From contig CAZLDH010000053.1 of assembly GCA_964558275.1 (NCBI GenBank), forward strand, positions 1 to 17,428: 17,428 bases of DNA, in the 5' to 3' direction. Below, piece after piece: positions 6,134 through 13,948 of this stretch. This stretch comes from FW021-bin31 sp964558275 (GTDB lineage Bacteria; Bacteroidota; Bacteroidia; Chitinophagales; Chitinophagaceae). Made by a program: the position numbers and the translations under genes. Within the stretch, counting starts at the first letter, position 1; the number at the start of each line of letters is the position of its first letter. The notes beneath the pieces are model-generated. The model did no database searches. It saw nothing but the letters and a program-made list of their open reading frames with translations, and had not been told where the DNA came from.

Positions 6134-8080
6134 TTAACGTTGATTTCTCTGCCTGTTCGCTTGTTGTTGTTGTTTCTGCATATCTTCCATACGCTGCATC
6201 AGCTTACTCTTTTTCGGCTTTTGCTTTCTTTTAGCCTGTAATTGTGCATGAATTTTTTCTTCATCTATTACAAACTTCTTAATAAACAACTGAATTAAAA
6301 GCGTAATCAGGTTGGAGATAAAATAATATAAGGTAAGTGCCGCAGCGAAACGATTAAAAAATCCGAGGAAAAAAATTGGCATGATATACGGCATATACTT
6401 CATCATCTTCTGATTAGCTCCGCCGGCGCCCCCCATAGACGACATATTCATACTATACATGCTCATTAATAAACTGGAACCAGCCATTAAGAGAGCCAAC
6501 AGACTTACATGATCTCCATAAAAAGGAATACTAAATGGCAAATGGGCAATAGAATCATATCTGCTCAAGTCATCAATCCATAAAAAAGATTGGTGTCTTA
6601 CCTCTATTAAACTCTGGAAGAGACAATATAAACTGGCAAAAATCGGAAGTTGTAGCAACATTGGTAAACAGCCGCCCAAAGGACTTACACCGGCCTGCCT
6701 GTAAAGGCTCATTTGTTCCATTCCAAATTTCTGTTGATCCCCTTCATACTTCTTTTTCAATTCATCAATTTCAGGTTTCAACGCTTTCATCTTGGCCTGA
6801 GAAAGATAACTCTTATAAGTCAGAGGCGAGGTCAACAACCGAATTACCACGGTCATAAAAATGATAGCAAGTCCCCAGTGCTCACTAAATAAGTTTGCAA
6901 GGAAAAGGAACAGCGGCAAGAAAATCCATTTATTTAAATACTTCGCAAAGGCATATATACCATACCCCAGCTGTACTACGGATTCCAGTCCGACGCCATA
7001 AGACATTAATGTATAATAATCATTGGGACCACTATACATGCTCATAGGGAAAGAAAAATGGTCTGAAGGGGTATAAGGGATCTTAAAAGTCATATCCACC
7101 CTCGCCACATAACTGTCATCATCACTCCCCATTTTGCTGTTATAGGAAGCCGCAATAAAATCCTTGTCCTTCGCAATGAGTGTCCGGTTAAAAAATTGTT
7201 GTCTAAAGCTCATCCACTGGACATCCTCATCCAAATCTTTTTCAGAATCACTTTCCAATCGCCAGTAATCTTCTGATTCGTTATTTCTACCATAATATAC
7301 CTGTGTATACCTTTTGACCACTTCACGATCCTCTTCCTGCTGATCCCCCTGTAAATTCCATTGAAGCTTAAGCGCATCATTGGCTGGAGAAATAATACCG
7401 CCCATATTTATGGCACTGATATCAAAATCAAGCATATAATTATCAGGATGTACCACGTAAGTATATTGCAAATATTTACTGGTATCCCCTGCATATAAAC
7501 GATAAACTAACTTTTGTGAACTATCGGCCAACTCCTTATTAGCTACCAAATCAAAATTAAGCTCACTCGTATTAATGACTTTTTGTCCGGTAGTAATAAA
7601 TTGCAGATTTAAATCATTGTACTTCCCTTCCTCCAAAATAACCTGAGAGCTATCATATGAAGTATACTTATGTAGCAACATTTTCTTAGGACGAGCCCCC
7701 TTAGAACTAAAAGTTATTTTAAAGACTCCATTATCAATTACTGTCTGCTGTGGCTGCGTAGTAGCGGCTAACGAAAAAGAACCATATCTCTGCGTATTCT
7801 CGCTATTTGTCTTAGTAGCTACAGCCCCTTTGCTGCTGCTATCATTGATAGCCGTATCACTATTAGCTGTCAAACCTGCATTCGCAGAATCAGTAGAAGC
7901 TACAGGAGCACTAGCATTGATAGAATCAGCAACCCGTTGCTGAACCATGGCAATGGAATCCTGTTTCGCCTGTTTGGCTTTTTCAAAATTCTCTTTAGCA
8001 TTTTGGTTATAAAAAATATAACCAATTAACAAAGCACCTAAGATGACAAACCCAATGAGGCTGTTTTTATCTGAATTCAT
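6134..8080 (-). CDS. yidC: Membrane protein insertase YidC
   Basis: YidC/Oxa1-family insertase and chaperone of the inner membrane, acting alone or with SecYEG. The 648 residues are long, as in other Bacteroidota. The N-terminal membrane anchor is at 8-24 (LIGFVILGALLIGYIFY). A low-complexity linker (about 30-100) leads to the periplasmic beta-supersandwich domain (about 103-355). The conserved five-helix insertase core starts near 375 and contains the hydrophilic-groove arginine R414 (MTVVIRLLTSPLTYKSYLSQAKM), the GGCLPMLLQLPIFASLY helix and NRFAAALTLYYFISNL. A Met/Gly-rich loop (SMYSMNMSSMGGAGGANQKMM) precedes the fourth core helix. The basic, Gln-rich tail (ends QQQQQANRQRNQR) is likely to touch ribosomes. 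Unlike many bacteria, yidC is not next to rpmH/rnpA here; it has its own promoter and terminator. Confidence 0.97.
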   Translation of the reverse strand: MNSDKNSLIGFVILGALLIGYIFYNQNAKENFEKAKQAKQDSIAMVQQRVADSINASAPVASTDSANAGLTANSDTAINDSSSKGAVATKTNSENTQRYGSFSLAATTQPQQTVIDNGVFKITFSSKGARPKKMLLHKYTSYDSSQVILEEGKYNDLNLQFITTGQKVINTSELNFDLVANKELADSSQKLVYRLYAGDTSKYLQYTYVVHPDNYMLDFDISAINMGGIISPANDALKLQWNLQGDQQEEDREVVKRYTQVYYGRNNESEDYWRLESDSEKDLDEDVQWMSFRQQFFNRTLIAKDKDFIAASYNSKMGSDDDSYVARVDMTFKIPYTPSDHFSFPMSMYSGPNDYYTLMSYGVGLESVVQLGYGIYAFAKYLNKWIFLPLFLFLANLFSEHWGLAIIFMTVVIRLLTSPLTYKSYLSQAKMKALKPEIDELKKKYEGDQQKFGMEQMSLYRQAGVSPLGGCLPMLLQLPIFASLYCLFQSLIEVRHQSFLWIDDLSRYDSIAHLPFSIPFYGDHVSLLALLMAGSSLLMSMYSMNMSSMGGAGGANQKMMKYMPYIMPIFFLGFFNRFAAALTLYYFISNLITLLIQLFIKKFVIDEEKIHAQLQAKRKQKPKKSKLMQRMEDMQKQQQQANRQRNQR

Positions 8081-8100
8081 GAATTCTTTTTTGCAAATGA

Positions 8101-8117
8101 ATCACTTAAAAAGTGAT
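8101..8117 (-). repeat. Hairpin in the yidC leader
   Basis: ATCACTT and AAGTGAT form a perfect 7-bp inverted repeat with a 3-base loop. If transcription starts near 8131, the hairpin lies in the 5' leader about 20 bases before the yidC ATG. It has no T-tract, so it is not a terminator. Confidence 0.5.
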
Positions 8118-8137
8118 ATGCCGTCTCAATAAGGCTG

Positions 8138-8165
8138 CAAAGGTAATTAAAAATTTACAAGCAAC
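8138..8165 (-). promoter_or_regulatory. Promoter of yidC (-33 TTG, -7 TACCTTTG)
   Basis: On the minus strand TACCTTTG at 8145-8138 is a perfect -7 box and a TTG at 8165-8163 lies 17 bases upstream. The predicted start is near 8131, giving a leader of about 50 bases. It lies in the gap after the acyl-CoA reductase stop (8170), so yidC need not depend on that gene. Confidence 0.7.
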
Positions 8166-8169
8166 ATGC

Positions 8170-9177
8170 TCACAGGCTCGTTAAAAAAGCCATAGTATCT
8201 ACATCATCAGCATAATCTTCTAATTCAGGCGTTTGCGCCTTTCCAAAGGGAATACTTCCATGGGAAACAACACACTGTAAATCATTATTATCTGCCAATG
8301 AGGCAAGCAAGCCATCCTTCTCTTTATAAAAATCATAATGCAGCACGCTTACTGCAGAAAAAACAGATTCATGCTGATGCAATAAGACTACTCCATTTGA
8401 CATGTAATAAGATTTATTCAATAATAAAAGCGACAATTGGTAATCAAAATTATTTTTATAATGATGGTATTCGTTAAAATAATCATACTTTTTCATGGCA
8501 TTGAGCAACGGCTCAAAATCATATTCTTCGGGTACAAATATTTTTGTCACATTCCTACATCCTCTACCAAAATACATAAATACGTCATCTGCAAGTGCAT
8601 TTAATTCTTCAGTAGATTCTGTACCATCCAAAACAGCAACCGCTGTTCTATTTTGTCTAATTATATATGGGTATTTATCAAAATATTGATGAAAATAGCG
8701 AGCCGAATTGTTGCTTCCGGTAGCAATATAGGCATCACAGCCTTTAAGCATTTCAGAGATGGAAAAATAAGCTTCTGCTGCAGGTTCCCATTCAACCAGC
8801 TTTTGAATAAAGTGAGAAACAAGCACCTTATCTTTAGAAGACAGTTTTAATATTATATGATGCCCCGACAAAAAACAGCATAAAAAATCATGAAAACCTA
8901 CAGCAGGAATGTTTCCCGCCATGACCACACCAATCTTCTTCGGAAGATCTATTATATCAGGGATATTATAGTTTGATATCCAAGCCTCTAACTTATTTTT
9001 TTGCAAAAAGAATTTTCCTATAGCCGTAGTTGCTTGATTTACAAATTCAGGAATAAACCAGCTGTTGTGTAAAAAGGCACTATGCTTTATATGCTCCCAT
9101 TCTTCATTCTCTGAGTTATTTATATATTCTCCTAATCTAACAAGTAAATTAACCCTTTTCGATAATGGTAAATTCAT
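8170..9177 (-). CDS. LuxC-like acyl-CoA reductase
   Basis: Matches the acyl-CoA reductase (LuxC, PF05893) family, a branch of the aldehyde dehydrogenase superfamily that reduces fatty acyl groups to aldehydes with NADPH. The 335-residue length is short next to luminous LuxC (about 480) but normal for Bacteroidota homologues. The nucleotide-binding half includes VVMAGNIPAVGFHDFL (84-99) and the ATGSNNSARYF loop (152-162). The likely acyl-accepting cysteine is C207 in FGRGCRNVTKIF. No membrane segment is visible. It is divergent from the ferredoxin gene, with overlapping promoters in an 86-base gap, a layout I recall from other Bacteroidota. A ferredoxin partner or a role in lipid-aldehyde or aryl-polyene-type metabolism is possible but unproven. 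There are no luxAB, luxD or luxE genes here, so bioluminescence is not implied. Confidence 0.85.
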   Translation of the reverse strand: MNLPLSKRVNLLVRLGEYINNSENEEWEHIKHSAFLHNSWFIPEFVNQATTAIGKFFLQKNKLEAWISNYNIPDIIDLPKKIGVVMAGNIPAVGFHDFLCCFLSGHHIILKLSSKDKVLVSHFIQKLVEWEPAAEAYFSISEMLKGCDAYIATGSNNSARYFHQYFDKYPYIIRQNRTAVAVLDGTESTEELNALADDVFMYFGRGCRNVTKIFVPEEYDFEPLLNAMKKYDYFNEYHHYKNNFDYQLSLLLLNKSYYMSNGVVLLHQHESVFSAVSVLHYDFYKEKDGLLASLADNNDLQCVVSHGSIPFGKAQTPELEDYADDVDTMAFLTSL

Positions 9178-9210
9178 TTCCTTTTTTTATTTTATTATAT
9201 AAAGATGTAG

Positions 9211-9218
9211 TACTTTTG
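9211..9218 (+). promoter_or_regulatory. -7 element of the ferredoxin-ddl-PASTA-rhodanese unit
   Basis: TACTTTTG fits TAnnTTTG and lies 45 bases before the ferredoxin ATG, giving a leader of roughly 40 bases. No clear TTG is present at -33. Confidence 0.6.
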
Positions 9219-9226
9219 TTTTGAGG

Positions 9227-9234
9227 CAAAAATA
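9227..9234 (-). promoter_or_regulatory. Possible -7 element of the acyl-CoA reductase gene
   Basis: On the minus strand TATTTTTG fits the consensus and would place the start near 9220, about 43 bases before the ATG at 9177. It lies only 8 bases from the plus-strand -7 box, so the two promoters overlap head to head and could interfere with each other. Confidence 0.45.
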
Positions 9235-9263
9235 TCGAATCATTATCAAAATTAAATTTTATT

Positions 9264-9611
9264 ATGGCTATTGTTATAACAGATGAATGCATCAACTGTG
9301 GTGCATGTGAGCCGGAATGTCCCAATAATGCCATTTATGAAGGAGGTGTTGAATGGGCAATGGAAGACGGGAATGATCTTTCAGGAGAATATACCCTTAT
9401 GGATGGAACATCAACTGATGTATCGGAAAGGCACGAGCCCATTAGTGATGATATCTATTATATTGTACCTGATAAATGTACAGAATGTCAGGGATTTCAT
9501 GAAGAACCTCAATGTGCTGCCGTTTGTCCGGTAGATTGTTGTATCCCGGATGAAGAACACGAAGAATCCGTAGAAGAGCTATTAGCCAAAAAGGAAAAGA
9601 TGCATCTTTAA
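9264..9611 (+). CDS. Two-cluster [4Fe-4S] ferredoxin (Allochromatium type)
   Basis: Small cytoplasmic electron carrier of 115 residues. The first cluster motif is C9-x2-C12-x2-C15-x3-C19-P (CINCGACEPECP). The second is C72-x2-C75-x8-C84-x3-C88-P, with a further C92: the 8-residue spacer marks the Allochromatium-type low-potential ferredoxins. Between them is an insert (about 28-70) rich in acidic residues, usual in Bacteroidota members, and the C-terminus is a charged helix (EEHEESVEELLAKKEKMHL). It is divergent from the acyl-CoA reductase, which suggests, but does not prove, electron transfer related to that enzyme. It is 16 bases from ddl downstream and likely the first gene of that transcript. 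All eight cluster cysteines are intact. Confidence 0.95.
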   Translation: MAIVITDECINCGACEPECPNNAIYEGGVEWAMEDGNDLSGEYTLMDGTSTDVSERHEPISDDIYYIVPDKCTECQGFHEEPQCAAVCPVDCCIPDEEHEESVEELLAKKEKMHL

Positions 9612-9627
9612 TGCCTAATTCCATTGC

Positions 9628-10626
9628 ATGAAAAAGAATATTGCGCTACTGGCCGGAGGATTTTCCGGAGAGTACGAAATCTCCATAAAAAGTGCAGAAA
9701 ATATTGCCAGACATATCAATGAAGCGCTTTATAATGTATTCACCATCTACATTACAGAAAAATCCTGGTTTTTTCGGACAGCCGAAAATCAACAGATAGA
9801 AATAGATAAAAACAACTTCTCCCTTCATTTGGATGGAGCAGTTGTTTTTTTTGACGCTGTTTTTATAGCCATACACGGCACTCCCGGAGAAGATGGTAAA
9901 ATGCAGGGATATTTTGATTTATTACAGATCCCATACACCGGCTGCAATGTCATAACTTCTGCACTTACCTTTAATAAATTCTATTGCAACAAGATTGTTT
10001 CCGAGTTGGCAATAGTAAATGTGGCACATTCTATTCACTTACGCAAAAAGCAACCTTTTGATGAAAAGAATATTGCTCAACAATTACAATTTCCTGTTTT
10101 TGTAAAACCGGCAGAAGGAGGTTCAAGCATAGGCATGTCTAAAGTAACAGAGATCTCAAAACTCAAACCGGCGATCCAAAAAGCATTTAAGGAAGATAAT
10201 CAGATCCTAATTGAAGAGTTCATCCAAGGTAGAGAAATAAGTTGTGGCGTCTTTAATACACAAGAAGAGATTTTAGCTCTTCCCCTAACGGAAATCAAAA
10301 GCGGAAAGGATTTCTTCGATTATGAGGCCAAATACAGTCCGGGAATGGCAGAAGAAATCACCCCAGCACCAATTAATACAATTCATACTAAAAAGATACA
10401 GCAAATATCAAAAAAACTTTATCAAAAGTTAAATTGCAAAGGAATTGTAAGATTTGACTACATCCTAAAAGAGGAAGATGACGAAATTTATTTTTTAGAG
10501 GTAAATACCACGCCGGGTCAGTCTCCTGAAAGCATTGTTCCTAAACAATTAAAAGTAGAAAACATATCAATGGACACCCTTTACAACACGTTAATAGATT
10601 CATGTTTTTCTTCTGTTTCGCAATAA
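9628..10626 (+). CDS. ddl: D-alanine--D-alanine ligase
   Basis: ATP-grasp ligase that joins two D-alanines for the peptidoglycan stem peptide in the cytoplasm. At 332 residues it has the normal length. Visible motifs: LLAGGFSGEYEISIKSAENI (7-26), with the catalytic glutamate at E15; IHGTPGEDGKMQGYFDLLQIPYTG in the first domain; VFVKPAEGGSSIGMSKV in the ATP-binding region; the omega-loop segment DYEAKYSPG; and the C-terminal RFDYILKEEDDEIYFLEVNTTPG with the Mg-binding acidic residues and the substrate loop SPESIVPKQ. It follows the ferredoxin by 16 bases and precedes the PASTA protein by 53. The D-Ala-D-Ala or D-Ala-D-Lac choice cannot be read with certainty, but nothing suggests a resistance-type ligase. 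Confidence 0.96.
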   Translation: MKKNIALLAGGFSGEYEISIKSAENIARHINEALYNVFTIYITEKSWFFRTAENQQIEIDKNNFSLHLDGAVVFFDAVFIAIHGTPGEDGKMQGYFDLLQIPYTGCNVITSALTFNKFYCNKIVSELAIVNVAHSIHLRKKQPFDEKNIAQQLQFPVFVKPAEGGSSIGMSKVTEISKLKPAIQKAFKEDNQILIEEFIQGREISCGVFNTQEEILALPLTEIKSGKDFFDYEAKYSPGMAEEITPAPINTIHTKKIQQISKKLYQKLNCKGIVRFDYILKEEDDEIYFLEVNTTPGQSPESIVPKQLKVENISMDTLYNTLIDSCFSSVSQ

Positions 10627-10679
10627 AATCATAAACTTGCAATTAGAAAAAGGTATTTCTGTCACTATATATTGTACTT

Positions 10680-11492
10680 ATGTTTAAATGGATCACGCAT
10701 AGATCATTCTTATTCAACCTAATTGCTGCCATAATTATCGTAGCACTAATAGGCTTTGCGTTCTTTGCTTCCTTAAGTTCGCTTACGCATCATGGAGAGA
10801 CCATAAAAGTTCCTGATTTGATTGGGAAAAACATTTCCAATGTAAAAAACCTCCTCTCCAATGAAAATTTTATTGTAGTCGTTAAAGACTCTGCCTATGT
10901 AGATTCTTTACCCCCACTTTCCGTAGTAGATCAGGCTCCCATAGGTAATAAAACGGTCAAACCCGGTAGAACAATCTATTTAACATTAAATAAAGCAGAA
11001 ATACCCTCCACCATCATGCCGGATCTCATAGATTTCACATTCCGAAGTGCTTTAATGACTTTGCAGAATCAAAAACTAAAACTAGGGGATACATTATACA
11101 AGCCGGATATAGCTGAAGATGCGGTATTAGCCCAACTGTATAACAACAAGCCCATAAAACCCGGTACAAAGATTCCGGAAGGTAGTCATATTACACTTGT
11201 TTTGGGTAATGGCCTTGGTAATGTAGCCAATAGTGTTCCCGGCTTAGTTGGACTAACCTATCTACAGGCATCAGAATTAATTAGTGCCAGAGGACTCAAT
11301 ACCGGAGTAGTATTGACCAAAGGAGATATTACAGATACCGCCAATGCCTATGTCTATAAACAACGACCTTCAGTCAGAGATGAAGAAGGAAGAAAAAACA
11401 GGATTAGGGCAGGCGCAGTTGTAGATTTATGGATTTCCAACAAAAACCCTTACGACACCACTAATTTCATACTGGATTCTTTACCTCAATAA
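10680..11492 (+). CDS. Membrane-anchored protein with three PASTA domains, no kinase
   Basis: A 270-residue bitopic protein. After a short basic N-terminus it has one membrane helix (about 13-32, LIAAIIIVALIGFAFFASLS), which leaves the rest in the periplasm. Three PASTA repeats follow: about 39-105 (begins ETIKVPDLIGKNISNVKNLL), 107-178 (IMPDLIDFTFRSALMTL) and 183-255 (SVPGLVGLTYLQASELI). Each starts with the V/M-P-D/G-L pattern and ends in a beta strand. In Firmicutes and Actinobacteria, PASTA modules sit on Ser/Thr kinases or penicillin-binding proteins and bind muropeptides or cell-wall precursors; no kinase or transpeptidase domain is present here. Its place behind ddl supports a cell-wall role. 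The short tail (NPYDTTNFILDSLPQ) is polar. Confidence 0.9.
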   Translation: MFKWITHRSFLFNLIAAIIIVALIGFAFFASLSSLTHHGETIKVPDLIGKNISNVKNLLSNENFIVVVKDSAYVDSLPPLSVVDQAPIGNKTVKPGRTIYLTLNKAEIPSTIMPDLIDFTFRSALMTLQNQKLKLGDTLYKPDIAEDAVLAQLYNNKPIKPGTKIPEGSHITLVLGNGLGNVANSVPGLVGLTYLQASELISARGLNTGVVLTKGDITDTANAYVYKQRPSVRDEEGRKNRIRAGAVVDLWISNKNPYDTTNFILDSLPQ

Positions 11493-11503
11493 AATATATC
11501 ATT

Positions 11504-11812
11504 ATGCAGGAAATTACAACAGGCTCCCTTAAAAGCAAAATAGATCAGGGAGACAAATTAAACATGATAGATGTTCGTGAACCCAGCGAACGAGAAGAGT
11601 TTAATATTGGAGGAAAACATATACCCTTGGGAAGGTTCCGCAACGACGATATCGACGAACTAGATGAATTAAAAGATCAGGAGGTTATCGTCTATTGTCG
11701 GAGTGGAAATCGAAGTGGGCAAGCAGCACTCATACTGGAAAATAAGGGATTTACAAATGTAAACAACCTGAAAGGCGGAATGAAAAAATGGCAGGAAGAC
11801 TTCGACAAGTAA
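11504..11812 (+). CDS. Single-domain rhodanese-like protein
   Basis: Cytoplasmic 102-residue sulfurtransferase-like domain. The fold hallmarks are present: MIDVREPSEREEFNIGGKHIPLG (21-43) and the active-site loop C65-R-S-G-N-R-S in VIVYCRSGNRSGQAA, a six-residue loop typical of sulfur-transferring rhodaneses rather than the longer loop of Cdc25-type phosphatases. It ends in NLKGGMKKWQ, the usual final helix. It would carry a persulfide on C65; the sulfur acceptor is unknown. It follows the PASTA gene by 11 bases and is probably the last gene of the operon. No signal peptide is seen. Confidence 0.93.
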   Translation: MQEITTGSLKSKIDQGDKLNMIDVREPSEREEFNIGGKHIPLGRFRNDDIDELDELKDQEVIVYCRSGNRSGQAALILENKGFTNVNNLKGGMKKWQEDFDK

Positions 11813-11820
11813 TTTTTTTC

Positions 11821-11866
11821 TTCATAGAACTCTCCGGCGATAGAATCTTTCGGAAAGTTCTATGAA
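11821..11866. terminator. Strong stem-loop between convergent genes
   Basis: TTCATAGAACT (11821-11831) pairs perfectly with AGTTCTATGAA (11856-11866); after one mismatch, TCCG/CGGA adds four more pairs, with a 14-base loop. It lies 8 bases after the rhodanese stop, and its right arm includes the last codons and stop (11860-11862) of the convergent CNNM gene. Neither direction has a good T-tract after the stem, so it is a shared end structure rather than a textbook terminator. Confidence 0.6.
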
Positions 11867-13170
11867 TCTTCGTTTCTCCGATTATCATATTTTTTCTTTT
11901 TAGAAGAAATATCTACCAAGATTTTATCAATTCGGTGTCCGTCCATATCCACAATCTCGAAGACGAACCCACGCCAATCCACCTTCTCTCCTTCGTAAGG
12001 GATATGCTCCAGATGATAAAGAATAAACCCGGCTAGTGTATCAAACTCTTGCTGTTCTTCATCATTAATCCAATCTTCTTTTTCAAAATAACTGAGAAAA
12101 TCATAGAATGGGATTTGAGCATCTACAAGAAAAGAACCATCCTTGCGATCAATAATCTCATAATCTGTCTCATCTTCTTCCGGCATATCCCCCACAATGG
12201 CTTCCAAAATATCTTTCATCGTAATCATACCCAAAAAATCTCCATATTCATCCACAATAAACCCAAAACTTGTTTTCCCGAATTTAAACTTCTCCATCAC
12301 CTGAAATGCGGTATTATTCTCCGGAATAAACAACGGCTGTTTCATGAACTGCTTAAGTGGTGTTCCTTCCGGATGAAGATATAAATCTCTGGTATAAATC
12401 ACTCCTATGATGTCATCAATTTGTCCATCACTAACCGGATAAACCGAATGCAATTCTTTCAGAATGTTGCGTTTATACTGTTCGGGAGAATCGTTTACAT
12501 CAATCCAGATAATATCAGATCTGTGGGTCATTAAAGAAGTAATACTTCTATCATCCAAATGAAATACCCTTTCAATAATATCCTGTTCTCCTGCATCTAT
12601 TGTACCCAGTGTAGTTCCTTCGCTTATCATCGCCTTCACTTCATCTTCAGTAATTACATTTTCTACTTTTTGGATGCCAAATATTTTTACCAGAAAAGCA
12701 CTGGACTTACTCAAAAACCAAATAAACGGAAAAGCAATAGTGGAAATAAACCCAATAGGGCCGGTCATAAACTTAGTGATTTTTTCGGGAGCCGACATGG
12801 CAATACGTTTTGGGAAGAGCTCTCCAAATACCAAAGAAAAATAAGTCACCACAACCACTACCACTACACTGGCTATAGAATTACTATAAGGAGCCAAAAA
12901 GTCAGACTGGGAAATAAAATTTGCAACTGCTTTTGTTATTTCTTTCCCTGAAAATATACCTAATAAGATACCAATAAGCGTTATTCCAATCTGTACAGTA
13001 GAGAAAAAACGATCCGGATTATGAATAAGATCTAGCGCTTTCTTTGCTTTTTTATCCCCTCTGTTTGATTCTGCTTTCAGTTTCAATTTCTTAGAAGACA
13101 CCATTGCAATTTCAGACATCGCAAGGATTCCACTTAAGAGAATTAATATTAAAATGATAATTATTTCCAT
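11860..13170 (-). CDS. CNNM/CorC (HlyC) family transporter-like protein
   Basis: Membrane protein of the DUF21-CBS-CorC family, linked to Mg2+ or Co2+ efflux and called hemolysin-like in older annotation. I start at the ATG at 13170 (MEIIIILILILLSGILAMSE), giving 436 residues; the frame stays open to a TTG at 13206 but those codons look non-coding. The DUF21/CNNM membrane domain covers about 1-190, with GELFPKRIA at 116-124 and a Val-rich helix before it. A CBS pair runs from about 214 to 326 (LMTHRSDIIWIDVND ... SFGFIVDEYGDFLGMITMKDILEAIVGD), followed by the CorC_HlyC domain from about 335 (YEIIDRKDGSFLVDAQ ... LAGFILYHLEHIPYEGE). It lies 44 bases downstream of the ZIP gene and may also have its own promoter. 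The substrate is not determined by sequence. Confidence 0.93.
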   Translation of the reverse strand: MEIIIILILILLSGILAMSEIAMVSSKKLKLKAESNRGDKKAKKALDLIHNPDRFFSTVQIGITLIGILLGIFSGKEITKAVANFISQSDFLAPYSNSIASVVVVVVVTYFSLVFGELFPKRIAMSAPEKITKFMTGPIGFISTIAFPFIWFLSKSSAFLVKIFGIQKVENVITEDEVKAMISEGTTLGTIDAGEQDIIERVFHLDDRSITSLMTHRSDIIWIDVNDSPEQYKRNILKELHSVYPVSDGQIDDIIGVIYTRDLYLHPEGTPLKQFMKQPLFIPENNTAFQVMEKFKFGKTSFGFIVDEYGDFLGMITMKDILEAIVGDMPEEDETDYEIIDRKDGSFLVDAQIPFYDFLSYFEKEDWINDEEQQEFDTLAGFILYHLEHIPYEGEKVDWRGFVFEIVDMDGHRIDKILVDISSKKKKYDNRRNEDS

Positions 13171-13213
13171 ATGTTGATTATACAGCTTAAGAAGTCTAAA
13201 GTACAAAAAATTG

Positions 13214-13948
13214 TTATTCTAATAACAAAGTTAAACCTGCCATGCAAAAGCCAATAAGCATGCTGACAATTTTACCTGTATTTAATTCATGATGTTGCGC
13301 ACCACTTTCAAAGAAAATAGTAGTAGAAATATGTAAGAATGCGCCGGTCACTATGGCAATCACATACGCTAATATAATGTCCATCACCGCAAATTCAAAA
13401 TTCAAGAAATACACCAGACAAGCAGCCAAGGGCGTAACAAGTGAAAACAATAGGAGTAGTCTAAGGTTCCCTTTAGCCTGTTTTCTAAGGTGTATAAGCA
13501 TTACCATAAGCGTTAATGCTTCGGGGATTTTATGCAATAGGATACCTACAGATAATGCCGGTAATGTTGCAGGATCTTCATAAGTAAACCCCAAAGGCAA
13601 TCCCGCCATAAAAGCATGAATCGAAAGTCCTACTACAATACTAAACGCTCCCACAGAAATAGCATGACTAGATTTTGCTCCCACCTTATGACCATGCTCC
13701 ATTCCATGCGACCATTGCTGTAAAAAAACTTGCAAAAAGAAACCAACGAAAATAAATAAGCCCGCCACTTTTCCTAACTCTTCAAAAGATTCAGGGACTA
13801 AATGTAACAAAGTAATACCCAATAGAAAAGCTCCGGTAAAAGCCAAAAGGTAAACCATTACAGCCGACTGCATGCGTTTAAACCATAAAGGAATAAGCCC
13901 TCCAATTAAAGTAAATACAAAAATAAGCAATAAAAATAGCCACCTCAT
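13214..13948 (-). CDS. ZIP-family divalent metal transporter
   Basis: Inner-membrane protein of 244 residues with about eight hydrophobic helices, the ZIP (zinc/iron permease) layout. Metal-site residues are visible: HLVPE in TM2 (49-53), the TM4 helix SIHAFMAGLPLG (H111) and the TM5 helix LLHKIPEAL (H139, E143). In TM4 the usual Asp/Glu of the H-x3-(D/E)-G pattern is Ala115 here, which may shift metal preference or leave one site of the binuclear centre. The cytoplasmic loop between TM3 and TM4 is His-rich (HGMEHGHKVGAKSSH, 81-95), as in many zinc carriers. It probably takes up zinc or another divalent ion. The CNNM-type protein follows 44 bases downstream, so the two may balance divalent metal traffic. 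The upstream gap is long (367 bases). Confidence 0.88.
   Translation of the reverse strand: MRWLFLLLIFVFTLIGGLIPLWFKRMQSAVMVYLLAFTGAFLLGITLLHLVPESFEELGKVAGLFIFVGFFLQVFLQQWSHGMEHGHKVGAKSSHAISVGAFSIVVGLSIHAFMAGLPLGFTYEDPATLPALSVGILLHKIPEALTLMVMLIHLRKQAKGNLRLLLLFSLVTPLAACLVYFLNFEFAVMDIILAYVIAIVTGAFLHISTTIFFESGAQHHELNTGKIVSMLIGFCMAGLTLLLE
13226..13254 (-). promoter_or_regulatory. Possible internal promoter of the CNNM gene
   Basis: Inside the 3' end of the ZIP gene, minus-strand TAACTTTG (13233-13226) matches TAnnTTTG, with a TTG at 13254-13252, 18 bases upstream. The start would be near 13219, giving a leader of about 48 bases. Position within a coding region lowers confidence. Confidence 0.5.

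Noticed and set aside
8073..8086. GAATTCATGAATTC palindrome over the yidC start codon as an operator
   Set aside because: It may be chance in AT-rich DNA, lies downstream of the predicted start of transcription, and has no neighbouring regulator.
8170..9177. Part of a bioluminescence (lux) operon
   Set aside because: Only a LuxC-like protein is present; luciferase, LuxD and LuxE genes are absent.
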